From Massilia cavernae (GTDB taxonomy: Bacteria; Pseudomonadota; Gammaproteobacteria; Burkholderiales; Burkholderiaceae_D), in NCBI RefSeq assembly GCF_003590855.1, contig NZ_QYUP01000115.1, positions 1-61,959 on the forward strand: 61,959 nt of DNA. Reading direction: 5' to 3'. The translations under genes were made by a program, and so were the position numbers. Below are positions 35,360 through 43,214 of this stretch, piece after piece (positions within the stretch are counted from its first letter, which is position 1; every line of letters begins with the position of its first letter). Under the pieces are notes generated by a model. That model did not search any database and was not told the origin of the DNA. It saw only the letters and a program-made list of their open reading frames with translations.

Positions 35360-37580
35360 CGCCGCCGACGCGGCGCAGGTTGCGGATCAGGTGGGCCAGG
35401 TGGACGCGGTCCTTCACCTGGATCGTGAAGCGCAGCTGCGTCATCACGTGTTCGTCATCCTCGTCCATCCCCACGTAGGTGATGTTGGCGTCGGACTCGC
35501 CGATTTCGGCGGCCACCCGCGCCAGGATGCCTTTTTCGTTGTTGATCAGGAGGCGGATGCGGCAGTCGAAGCGGCGGTTCAGCTCCGCGCCCCACTGCAC
35601 CGGGATCCAGCGGTCCGGCTCCTTGGTGCGCAGGCGCTTGGCCGGCACGCAGTCGGAGGTGTGCACCATCAGGCCCTGGTCGCGGCGCAGCTGGCCCATG
35701 ACCTGGTCGCCCGGGATCGGCAGGCAGCAGGCCGCCAGCTGCACCGACACGCCCTCGCTGCCGTAGATCGTGACCGGGTCGAGCTCGTTGGCCGCGGCGG
35801 CGCTGGACGGCTGGACGCCGGTGAATTCGTCCATCAGGCCGAAGATGTGGCGCGCCACCAGCGTGGCCATGCGCTTGCCGATGCCGATGTCGGCATACAG
35901 TTCTTCGATCGACTTGGCCGACGACTCATTGAGCAGTTTCTCGATGGTCGGGTCGGGCAGGTCGGGGTTGACGTTCAGTGAGGTCAGCGCCTGCGCCAGC
36001 AGTTCCTGGCCCAGTTCGACCGACTCGGTCAGGTTGATCGTGCGCAGGTGGTGGCGGATCGCGGAACGCGCCTTGCCGGTGCGGACGAACGCCAGCCAGG
36101 TCGGGGAAGGGCGCGAGTCCGGGTTGGTTTCGATTTCGACGATGTCGCCGTTATGCAGCTCGGTGCGCAGCGCCGCCGGCTCGTTGTTGATCTTGACCGA
36201 GACCGTGTGGTCGCCGATGCCGGTGTGGATGGTGTAGGCGAAATCGAGCGCGGTGGCGCCGCGCGGCAGCGCGATGATCTTCGACTTCGGCGTGAACACG
36301 TACACCGAATCAGGGAACAGGTCGACCTTGACGTGCTCGAGGAATTCGGCCGAGTCGCCGGTCTGCTGCTGGATGTCGAGCAGCGACTGCAGCCAGGCGT
36401 GGGTCTTCTGCTGCAGGTCCGACATGTTGGAGTCGCCGGTCTTGTACAGCCAGTGCGCCGCCACGCCCGATTCGGCGGTGCGGTGCATGTCTTGCGTGCG
36501 GATCTGGAATTCGACCGGGGTGCCGTAGGGGCCGATCAGGGTGGTGTGCAGCGACTGGTAGCCATTGAGCTTGCGGATCGCGATGTAGTCCTTGAACTTG
36601 CCCGGCATCGGCTTGTACAGGCCGTGCAGGGTGCCGAGCGCCACATAACAGTTGGCGAAGCTGTCGACCACCACGCGGAAGCCGTACACGTCGAGCACCT
36701 GCGAGAACGACAGGTGCTTGTTGCGCATCTTTTTGTAGATGCCATACAGGGTCTTTTCGCGGCCGTAGACTTCGGCGCCGATGCCGGCGGCCGCCAGCGT
36801 GCTCTTGACCGCTTCGAGGATCTTCTTGACCACCTCGCGGCGGTTGCCGCGCGCGGCCCTGACCGCCTTGCCCAGCGTGCGGTAGCGCAGCGGGTAAAGG
36901 TGGGAGAACGACAGGTCCTGCAGCTCGCGGTAGATGTTGTTCAGGCCGAGGCGGTGCGCGATTGGCACATACACTTCCATCGTCTCGGCGGCGATGCGGC
37001 GCTTCTTCACCGGTGTCATGTGCTCGAGCGTGCGCATGTTGTGCAGGCGGTCGGCCAGCTTGATCAGGATGACGCGCACGTCCGAAGCCATCGCCAGCAG
37101 CATCTTGCGGAAGTTCTCCGCCTGCGCTTCGATCTGGCTCTGGAATTCGATTTTCTCCAGCTTGGACAGGCCGTCGACAAGGGAGGCGACCGGCGCGCCG
37201 AAGCGCTCGATCAGTTCATCCTTCTTGACGTCCTGGTCTTCCATCACGTCATGCAGCAGCGCGGCCTGGATGGCCTGGACGTCGAGCTTCCAGTCGGCGC
37301 AGATCTCGGCGACGGCGATCGGATGGGAGATGTAGGGCTCGCCCGACTTGCGGACCTGGCCGAGGTGCATCTCGTCGGAGAAACGGTATGCTTCCTTGAC
37401 CTTCTTGAGCTCGGAAGGGTTCAGGTATTCGGCCAGCTTGGCCGATAACTGGGTGACTGAAGCGACGCCGGACGGCGCGGCGGGTGGGGCTGGTTCTTGC
37501 GGCTTGGTCGCCGGACGCGCGGCCCGGCGACCCGAAGTGCCTGTTTGTGTCGAATCCGGTGTTGTCAGGTTCATACGCAA
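35331..37580 (-). CDS. spoT: Bifunctional (p)ppGpp synthetase/hydrolase SpoT/Rel
   Basis: The 749-aa product makes and degrades the alarmone (p)ppGpp. Domains in order: HD hydrolase with AALLHDVMEDQDV and ILIKLADRLHNMRTLEHM (about residues 70-200), the synthetase with YGREKTLYGIYKKMRNKHLS and KLNGYQSLHTTLIGPYGTPV (about 250-390), TGS (about 415-475), and a C-terminal ACT domain (about 670-745). The intact HD motif argues for hydrolase activity, hence SpoT rather than RelA. An Ala/Pro-rich N-terminal extension of about 40 residues is present; the start may instead be the ATG at 37574. It is downstream of gmk and rpoZ in the conserved order. Confidence 0.94.
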   Translation of the reverse strand: MRMNLTTPDSTQTGTSGRRAARPATKPQEPAPPAAPSGVASVTQLSAKLAEYLNPSELKKVKEAYRFSDEMHLGQVRKSGEPYISHPIAVAEICADWKLDVQAIQAALLHDVMEDQDVKKDELIERFGAPVASLVDGLSKLEKIEFQSQIEAQAENFRKMLLAMASDVRVILIKLADRLHNMRTLEHMTPVKKRRIAAETMEVYVPIAHRLGLNNIYRELQDLSFSHLYPLRYRTLGKAVRAARGNRREVVKKILEAVKSTLAAAGIGAEVYGREKTLYGIYKKMRNKHLSFSQVLDVYGFRVVVDSFANCYVALGTLHGLYKPMPGKFKDYIAIRKLNGYQSLHTTLIGPYGTPVEFQIRTQDMHRTAESGVAAHWLYKTGDSNMSDLQQKTHAWLQSLLDIQQQTGDSAEFLEHVKVDLFPDSVYVFTPKSKIIALPRGATALDFAYTIHTGIGDHTVSVKINNEPAALRTELHNGDIVEIETNPDSRPSPTWLAFVRTGKARSAIRHHLRTINLTESVELGQELLAQALTSLNVNPDLPDPTIEKLLNESSAKSIEELYADIGIGKRMATLVARHIFGLMDEFTGVQPSSAAAANELDPVTIYGSEGVSVQLAACCLPIPGDQVMGQLRRDQGLMVHTSDCVPAKRLRTKEPDRWIPVQWGAELNRRFDCRIRLLINNEKGILARVAAEIGESDANITYVGMDEDDEHVMTQLRFTIQVKDRVHLAHLIRNLRRVGGVNRVERERP

Positions 37581-37623
37581 GGTCGGTCGGCCGCGATAAT
37601 GTTAACTCAGGCAAGCCCCGAAA

Positions 37624-37827
37624 TTACATCGGGACCTTCTTCAGCATTTCCAGGCCTACTTTACCAGCTGCAACTTCACGCAGCGCGATGACGGTTGGCT
37701 TGTCCTTGGCTTCGACCTTTGGAGTGTGGCCTTGCAGCAACTGACGAGCGCGGTAGGTGGCGACCAGGGTCAGCTGGAAGCGGTTAGGGATATGCTTCAG
37801 GCAATCTTCAATGGTAATGCGGGCCAT
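37624..37827 (-). CDS. rpoZ: RNA polymerase omega subunit
   Basis: The 67-aa omega subunit supports assembly of RNA polymerase and carries one ppGpp site in E. coli. The sequence [20 protein letters not shown] then [17 protein letters not shown] and [16 protein letters not shown] is the classical omega pattern. It lies between gmk and spoT, as in many proteobacteria, which ties alarmone synthesis to polymerase genes. Confidence 0.96.
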   Translation of the reverse strand: MARITIEDCLKHIPNRFQLTLVATYRARQLLQGHTPKVEAKDKPTVIALREVAAGKVGLEMLKKVPM

Positions 37828-37860
37828 AATTACTCCTAATTTTGTACGGGGTGTGCCGTG

Positions 37861-38505
37861 TCACGATTGTTGCGCGTGGATACCCAGTTGGGCAAAAAGC
37901 GAGGCGTTGCGCGCGGCTTGCTGGGCAAAACGGCTGCGGGTCGCTTGGACAATCGACCTCATCTCGGACAAGGCGACGTTGAACTCTTCATTGATAATAA
38001 CATACTCGAACTCCGGGGCGTGAGCGATCTCGCCGCCGGCCGCCAGCAAGCGGCGCGTAATAATCTGCGGTTCGTCGGTGCCGCGCTTGTGCAGGCGTTC
38101 TTCCAGCGCCGCGATCGACGGCGGCAGGATGAAGATGCCGGCCGCGTCCGGGAACTGCTTTTTCACCTGGCGCGCGCCCTGCCAGTCGATTTCGAGCAGG
38201 ATGTCGGTGCCGGTCTTCATTTCCTTCTCGACCATCAGGCGCGAGGTGCCGTAGTAGTTACCGTGCACTTCGGCCCACTCCAGGAATTCCTCGCGCTCGG
38301 TACGCGCGAGGAAGTCTTCGCTAGTGGTGAAATGGTACTCGCGGCCATCCACTTCGCCGGGACGCGGCGCGCGGGTGGTGGTGGAGATCGACAGCTTGAT
38401 GCCCGGTTCCTGCGCCAGCAGCGCGTTGACCAGGGTGGACTTGCCGGCGCCGGAAGGCGCGGCGACCACAAACAGGCTGCCGGAGAAGCCGGAAGTAGGT
38501 TGCAT
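37861..38505 (-). CDS. gmk: Guanylate kinase
   Basis: Gmk phosphorylates GMP to GDP using ATP. The 214-aa product has the P-loop [20 protein letters not shown] at about residues 12-31, the GMP-binding segment with [20 protein letters not shown] and a following [29 protein letters not shown] marks the later part of the fold. It starts the gmk-rpoZ-spoT run. A short TA-rich promoter region lies between it and the accessory region starting at 38506. Confidence 0.96.
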   Translation of the reverse strand: MQPTSGFSGSLFVVAAPSGAGKSTLVNALLAQEPGIKLSISTTTRAPRPGEVDGREYHFTTSEDFLARTEREEFLEWAEVHGNYYGTSRLMVEKEMKTGTDILLEIDWQGARQVKKQFPDAAGIFILPPSIAALEERLHKRGTDEPQIITRRLLAAGGEIAHAPEFEYVIINEEFNVALSEMRSIVQATRSRFAQQAARNASLFAQLGIHAQQS

Positions 38506-38779
38506 GGATATCCTTTGATAGTTCTGAGCTTATCCTCTCAGTATACCGTTTCCACGGCGGCACCACGATGATCTTTTTGCCACTGGTCAAAGGTTGGGCG
38601 GGTTTCCGCCCTTACTCCTTATGGGCCAGCGTCAAGGCACCGTATCGGCGTTCGACATTGAGGCCGAACACCATATCTCTCTTTCCAACAACGTAAGGCC
38701 TTAGTTCGCTAAAGGCATTCCTGGCTTGGCGTGTCGCTGAAAGCGCGACGCGTTGCTTTGTCTTGTCGGCCTGTCTTGA

Positions 38780-38798
38780 CCCCTCTTTGGAGGGGGGC
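38780..38798 (+). promoter_or_regulatory. GC-rich palindrome, copy 1 (upstream of the DUF1302 operon)
   Basis: Arms CCCCTC (38780-38785) and GAGGGG (38790-38795) flank TTTG, followed by GGC. The site shares the core CTTTGNAGGGGGGC with the copy at 52377-52398 and TTTGGAGGGGGC with the one at 55365-55390. It lies 214 bases before the DUF1302 start in a 506-base gap (38506-39011) that shows no gene. I propose it as a binding site for the LuxR-type regulator at 52464-55163; that is inference. Confidence 0.55.
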
Positions 38799-39011
38799 GA
38801 GCGGAAATTCGCCTCGTTTAACCTCGCGTTGAAGGGAACGGGGCATGCCGACACTGATTAAAAAAGAAGCAAAACCAATCCACTACGAGGGGGCAGTGAA
38901 GATGGAGGGAGGCGACATGCGGATTTGAAGCGCTCTGGGAGGCTCTGATGCAAATGCGCAGCAGGGGACAAAAAAGCATTAGAAAAAAAATAAAGACTTA
39001 GGAGAATCAAG

Positions 39012-40688
39012 ATGAGCAATACCAAACAAGTGCGATTCAGCGGCTTTCGGCGTACCGCATTTGCGGCAGCGGCTGCTGCCTTGTGCGCGGGCTTCTGCGC
39101 CAGCGCGAACGCATTCGAAATCCCTACCGGCAATGACGACGTGCAGCTGCGCTTCGATAACACCATCCGTTACAACTTCGGCCATCGCGTCGAAAAGCAA
39201 AATCGCAGCATCCTGCTGAACCTGAACGCCGACGACGGTAACCGTAATTTCAAGAAGGGCAGCACGGTAACCAACCGTCTCGACTTGCTGACCGAATTCG
39301 ACGTCGTCTATCAAAAGAAATTCGGCGCCCGCGTGTCCGTGGCATCCTGGTATGACCAGGCGTATTCGGGCGGCTTCGACAACACCAGCCTCGCCACCTC
39401 CAACCATTTGGTCAACGGTGCGCCGGCCTTTGGCTTGTCCCCGTATGCAGACCGCTATTACAACGGCTTGTCCGGTGAAGTCCTTGACGCCTTTGTGTTC
39501 GGCGGTTTCGACGCTGGCAACACGGCGGTTACGGTGCGCGCCGGCCGCCATACCGTGAACTGGGGCGAAGCGCTGCTGGGCAGCGGCGCCATCCACGGCG
39601 TGACGTATGCACAGGCACCGCTGGATCAGGCCAAGGGCTTTGCGAATCCGGGCGTCGAGGCCAAAGAATTGTTCCTGCCCCAGACCCAGATATCCGGCGC
39701 TGTCCAGGTAACGCCGGCATTGACGTTTGCCGGTCAATACTTCTTTGAATGGGACGCCACCCGCATTCCTGAAGGTGGCTCTTATCTGGGCTTCAACGAT
39801 GCGCTGCAATTCGGCGGCGAAGCGCTGTATCTCGCACCTGGCGTGCGTGCGGCTCGCGGTAAGGACATCAAGCCGAAGGAGCGTGGCGATTGGGGGCTGT
39901 CCGCACGCTGGAGCCCGGAATGGCTGGACGGGACGATGGGCCTCTACGTGCGCCAGTTCTCCGACAGGCTGCCGCAGCTCTCCATCATGGCCGCCGCGCC
40001 GCGCCAGTATTTCATGAGCTATGCCGACAACATCGACCTGTACGGCATCAGCCTGACCAAGCAGATCGCCGGCATCAGTTTTGGCGCAGATCTGAACTAC
40101 CGCAAGAACATGCCGCTCAACAGCGATGCAGTCGCCATTACTTCGCTGGCGGCCTTGCCAACGCCGGGTAATGTCCCTGGCGCACGCGGCGAAACGGTGC
40201 ATGGCGTGCTCAATGCCCTCGGCTCGCTTCCCGCTACGCCCTTGTGGGGAGGGGGTTCCTGGGCCGCCGAGATGACCTGGAACCGCTGGCTGTCGGTAAG
40301 CCAGGGACAGGCGTTCTTCAAGGGGCGTGACGGCTACACCGGCATCGACCGCGTCAGCAGGGACTTCGTCGGCCTGGCATTGAACTTCACATCGGTTTGG
40401 TACCAGGTGTTCCCGGGTGCAGACCTGTCGATGCCACTGAGCTACTCACGCGGTATGTCGGGTAACGCCGCAGCGGTGCAATTTGGCGGCAACAAGGCTG
40501 CTGGTACGTACGCGGTCGGCTTCGGTCTGGACGTGCACAGCAAATACCGCTTTGACCTGAAGTATGTCGACTACTTCGGGCATTCCCAGGTGAACCCGGC
40601 GACCGGCCAAATGACGGCTGTGAACGGCAGCGGTACATGGCTGCAAGACCGCGGCACGGTCTACCTGACATTCAAGACCGCATTCTAA
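39012..40688 (+). CDS. DUF1302 family outer-membrane protein
   Basis: The 558-aa product has an N-terminal signal peptide (FAAAAAALCAGFCASANAFE, cleavage about residue 37). The mature part is rich in alternating aromatic and polar strands, such as LRFDNTIRYNFGHRVEKQN and VTVRAGRHTVNWGEALLGSG, ending in a strand that closes with FKTAF. A C-terminal Phe is typical of outer-membrane beta-barrels. It matches the DUF1302 family, whose members commonly sit beside a DUF1329 gene. A good AGGAG site precedes the ATG. It heads the run to 47076 and is likely an outer-membrane channel or receptor for a hydrophobic compound (inference). Confidence 0.88.
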   Translation: MSNTKQVRFSGFRRTAFAAAAAALCAGFCASANAFEIPTGNDDVQLRFDNTIRYNFGHRVEKQNRSILLNLNADDGNRNFKKGSTVTNRLDLLTEFDVVYQKKFGARVSVASWYDQAYSGGFDNTSLATSNHLVNGAPAFGLSPYADRYYNGLSGEVLDAFVFGGFDAGNTAVTVRAGRHTVNWGEALLGSGAIHGVTYAQAPLDQAKGFANPGVEAKELFLPQTQISGAVQVTPALTFAGQYFFEWDATRIPEGGSYLGFNDALQFGGEALYLAPGVRAARGKDIKPKERGDWGLSARWSPEWLDGTMGLYVRQFSDRLPQLSIMAAAPRQYFMSYADNIDLYGISLTKQIAGISFGADLNYRKNMPLNSDAVAITSLAALPTPGNVPGARGETVHGVLNALGSLPATPLWGGGSWAAEMTWNRWLSVSQGQAFFKGRDGYTGIDRVSRDFVGLALNFTSVWYQVFPGADLSMPLSYSRGMSGNAAAVQFGGNKAAGTYAVGFGLDVHSKYRFDLKYVDYFGHSQVNPATGQMTAVNGSGTWLQDRGTVYLTFKTAF

Positions 40689-40700
40689 AAGGAGACTTAG

Positions 40701-42056
40701 ATGAAAAAACTCGTCACAGCATTGATCGGCGCGGGCCTGTTGTCCGCGGCCGTCGGCATCGCTCACGCCGCGGTCACCGCGGAAGAAGCGAAGAAGCTCG
40801 GCACCACGCTGACCTCAACCGGCGCGGAAAAGGCCGGCAACAAGGAGGGCACCATTCCGGAGTATACGGGTGGCCTGACCACGCCGCCGGCTGGCTTCAT
40901 CAAGGGCAGTGGGGTGCGCCCCGACCCGTTCGCCAGTGAAAAGCCCTTGTTCTCGATCGATGCCAGGAACATGGCCCAGTATGCGAACAAGCTGAGCGAA
41001 GGCGCCAAGGCCTTGATGAAGGCCAATCCCGACTTCCGCATCGATGTCTACAAGACGCATCGCTCCGTAGCGTTCCCGAAGTCCGTATTGGAAAACACGG
41101 TCAAGAATGCGACCCGGGCCAAGGTCGCCGACGATGGATATTCCATACAGGGTGCGCGGGCCGGCATTCCCTTCCCGATTCCAAAGAACGGCATCGAGGT
41201 CATGCAGAACTATAAGGGCCGTTATCAAGGCCTGTCCGTTATCCTGCCCAAGTATTCCGCCTACAACGTCGACAGTTCCGGCAAGCTGGTGTTGTCGACG
41301 CAGGGCACATACTTTACTGAAGCTCCGTTCTACGACCAATCGAAGCCCGAGGATCCCACAGTGCTCACCCGGGTTCGCGCCAACTACACTGGACCGACGC
41401 GCCGTGCCGGCGAAAGTGCGATGGTGGTGGATGCGCTGGACGAGAACAAAGGACGGCGCGCCTGGCAGTACCTGCCAGGACAGCGACGCGTGCGTCTCGC
41501 GCCGGACCTCGCCTATGACACGCCGAATAGCAGTACCTCCGGCATGGCGACCTATGACGACACCAGCATGTTCAACGGCAAGATGGACCGCTACGACTGG
41601 AAACTGGTGGGCAAAAAGGAAATGTACGTCCCGTACAACACCTATGAGTTCACTTACGCCGCCAAGGCAGAAGACGTATTCCAGCCGAAGTTCATCAATC
41701 CGTCCATGGTACGTTGGGAACTGCACCGCATGTGGGTAATCGAGGCGACTTTGAAGGAAGACAAGCGCCACATCTATTCGAAGCGCACCTTCTACCTGGA
41801 CGAGGATAGCTGGAATGTCCTGGCCGTCGACCAGTACGATGGACGCGGACAGCTCTGGCGCCCTGGCTTCTCCTACCAGACCCAATCCTATGACGTATCG
41901 GCCAACAACAACAGCCCCTCCGGTCACTACGATCTGATTTCCGGCAGCTACTACATCAACATGTGGCCAGGCACCAGCGGAATCAAGTACTCGGAGTCCA
42001 TGCGGCCGGACACGTTCTGGTCGCCTGACGGTCTTGCAGGTTCGGGTGTTCGTTAG
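40701..42056 (+). CDS. DUF1329 family periplasmic protein
   Basis: The 451-aa product has an N-terminal signal peptide (LIGAGLLSAAVGIAHA, cleavage near residue 24). It matches the DUF1329 family by its conserved segments YIINMWPGTSG-like (read here YYINMWPGTSG) and GRRAWQYLPGQRRVRLAPDL, then YDTPNSSTSGMATYDDTSMF. DUF1329 proteins are often annotated as outer-membrane lipoprotein-sorting proteins because of similarity to the LolA fold. That suggests carriage of a lipid-like ligand in the periplasm, which is inference here. It follows the DUF1302 gene by 12 bases with a strong AGGAG site. Confidence 0.88.
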   Translation: MKKLVTALIGAGLLSAAVGIAHAAVTAEEAKKLGTTLTSTGAEKAGNKEGTIPEYTGGLTTPPAGFIKGSGVRPDPFASEKPLFSIDARNMAQYANKLSEGAKALMKANPDFRIDVYKTHRSVAFPKSVLENTVKNATRAKVADDGYSIQGARAGIPFPIPKNGIEVMQNYKGRYQGLSVILPKYSAYNVDSSGKLVLSTQGTYFTEAPFYDQSKPEDPTVLTRVRANYTGPTRRAGESAMVVDALDENKGRRAWQYLPGQRRVRLAPDLAYDTPNSSTSGMATYDDTSMFNGKMDRYDWKLVGKKEMYVPYNTYEFTYAAKAEDVFQPKFINPSMVRWELHRMWVIEATLKEDKRHIYSKRTFYLDEDSWNVLAVDQYDGRGQLWRPGFSYQTQSYDVSANNNSPSGHYDLISGSYYINMWPGTSGIKYSESMRPDTFWSPDGLAGSGVR

Positions 42057-42080
42057 TAAGACAAGGCAGTAAAGCAGGCT

Positions 42081-42106
42081 GCGGGAGGCGAGGCATGGTC
42101 TCCCGC
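42081..42106 (+). other. Intercistronic hairpin
   Basis: GCGGGAG at 42081-42087 and CTCCCGC at 42100-42106 form a stem between the DUF1329 and YCF48-like genes. There is no T tract, so it is more likely an mRNA-stabilising element or attenuator than a terminator. A hairpin with the same 7-bp arms lies at 56241-56256. Confidence 0.5.
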
Positions 42107-42135
42107 CGCTGACGTATATAGACAGGAGCAAAGAC

Positions 42136-43197
42136 GTGCAATACAAAATTCTATTTGCGCCGATGGTGCTCGGTGCCGCAATGATCACTGGTTCCGTCGC
42201 AGCTGAAACGGACTTCCGATCGCCGCTGGCGCTGCCGGCAGCCAAGAGTTCCCTGGCGCTGCGCGCGCCGCTCAATGCATTGGCAGTGGCCGGCAAGCGC
42301 CTGGTCGCCGCAGGCCAGCGCGGCCACATTTTGTATTCCGATGACGGCAAGAATTGGACGCAGGCCGAAGTGCCGGTCAGTTCCGATCTCACGGCTTTAT
42401 ATTTTCCAAGCGCGCAGCAGGGCTGGGCGGTCGGCCATGAAGGCGTCATCCTGCACACCGCCGATGGCGGCGCCACCTGGACCAGGCAATTGGACGGCAA
42501 GCAAGCGGCCGCGCTGATGTCGAGGCACTATGGCAAGCCGGCCAATCCGGACGAACCTGGCGCACGACGGCTACAGCAGGACGCCGAAAGTTTCGCCGCG
42601 CAAGGTGCGGATAAGCCCTTCCTCGATGTCTGGTTCGAAGACGATAAGCGAGGCTTCGTCATCGGTGCATTCAACCTGATCCTGCGCACCGAAGACGGCG
42701 GCCAGAGCTGGACGCCCTGGCTGAACCGTGTCGACAACCCGAAAGCCTTGCACCTGTATGCGATCCGTCCTGCCGGCGGCACGCTGTTCATCGCCGCCGA
42801 ACAAGGGCTCGTATTGAAATACGACCGCGCCCAAGGTCGTTTCACCTCCCTGGAACTACCGTACAAGGGGACGCTGTTTGGCGTCACCGGTACGGAAAAC
42901 ATGGCGCTGGTGTATGGGCTGCGCGGCAATGCCTGGCGCAGCACCGACGGTGGCGCTTCCTGGATCAAGGCCGATACCGGAGTGAATGCCGGCATCGCCA
43001 GCGGCATGGTTCGTGCCGACGGCTCCGTGGTACTGGCCAGCCAGGCCGGGCAGGTGCTGGTGAGCAGCGATAACGGTATCAGCTTCAAGCGGGCCAAGGT
43101 CACGACGGCTGCGCCGGCATTTGCCATGGCGGAAACCAGCAACGGCGCCATCGCATTGGGCGGTATCGGCGGGGTGCGTGTCGAAGCGCTGAAGTAA
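42136..43197 (+). CDS. YCF48-like beta-propeller protein (Asp-box repeats)
   Basis: The 353-aa exported protein has a signal sequence (FAPMVLGAAMITGSVAAE, cleavage near residue 22). The mature part is built from repeated Asp-box units of the form S-x-D-x-G-x-x-W: YSDDGKNWTQ, HTADGGATWTR, TEDGGQSWTP, STDGGASWIK and SSDNGISFKR. This pattern is seen in YCF48/Hcf136-like propellers, which act as assembly or scaffold proteins. It starts with GTG after a GGAG site. It lies between DUF1329 and RND genes and probably acts as the periplasmic partner of the transporter (inference). Confidence 0.85.
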   Translation: MQYKILFAPMVLGAAMITGSVAAETDFRSPLALPAAKSSLALRAPLNALAVAGKRLVAAGQRGHILYSDDGKNWTQAEVPVSSDLTALYFPSAQQGWAVGHEGVILHTADGGATWTRQLDGKQAAALMSRHYGKPANPDEPGARRLQQDAESFAAQGADKPFLDVWFEDDKRGFVIGAFNLILRTEDGGQSWTPWLNRVDNPKALHLYAIRPAGGTLFIAAEQGLVLKYDRAQGRFTSLELPYKGTLFGVTGTENMALVYGLRGNAWRSTDGGASWIKADTGVNAGIASGMVRADGSVVLASQAGQVLVSSDNGISFKRAKVTTAAPAFAMAETSNGAIALGGIGGVRVEALK

Positions 43198-43214
43198 AAC
43201 AAAGAGAGAATGCA

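Noticed and set aside
38506..39011. Possible small gene or structured RNA in the 506-base gap before the DUF1302 gene
   Set aside because: Short frames there lack ribosome-binding sites and similarity; apart from the palindrome at 38780-38798 I see no supported element.
42081..42106. Terminator between the DUF1329 and YCF48-like genes
   Set aside because: The hairpin has no T tract and the flanking genes form one close-set run, so I listed it only as a hairpin.
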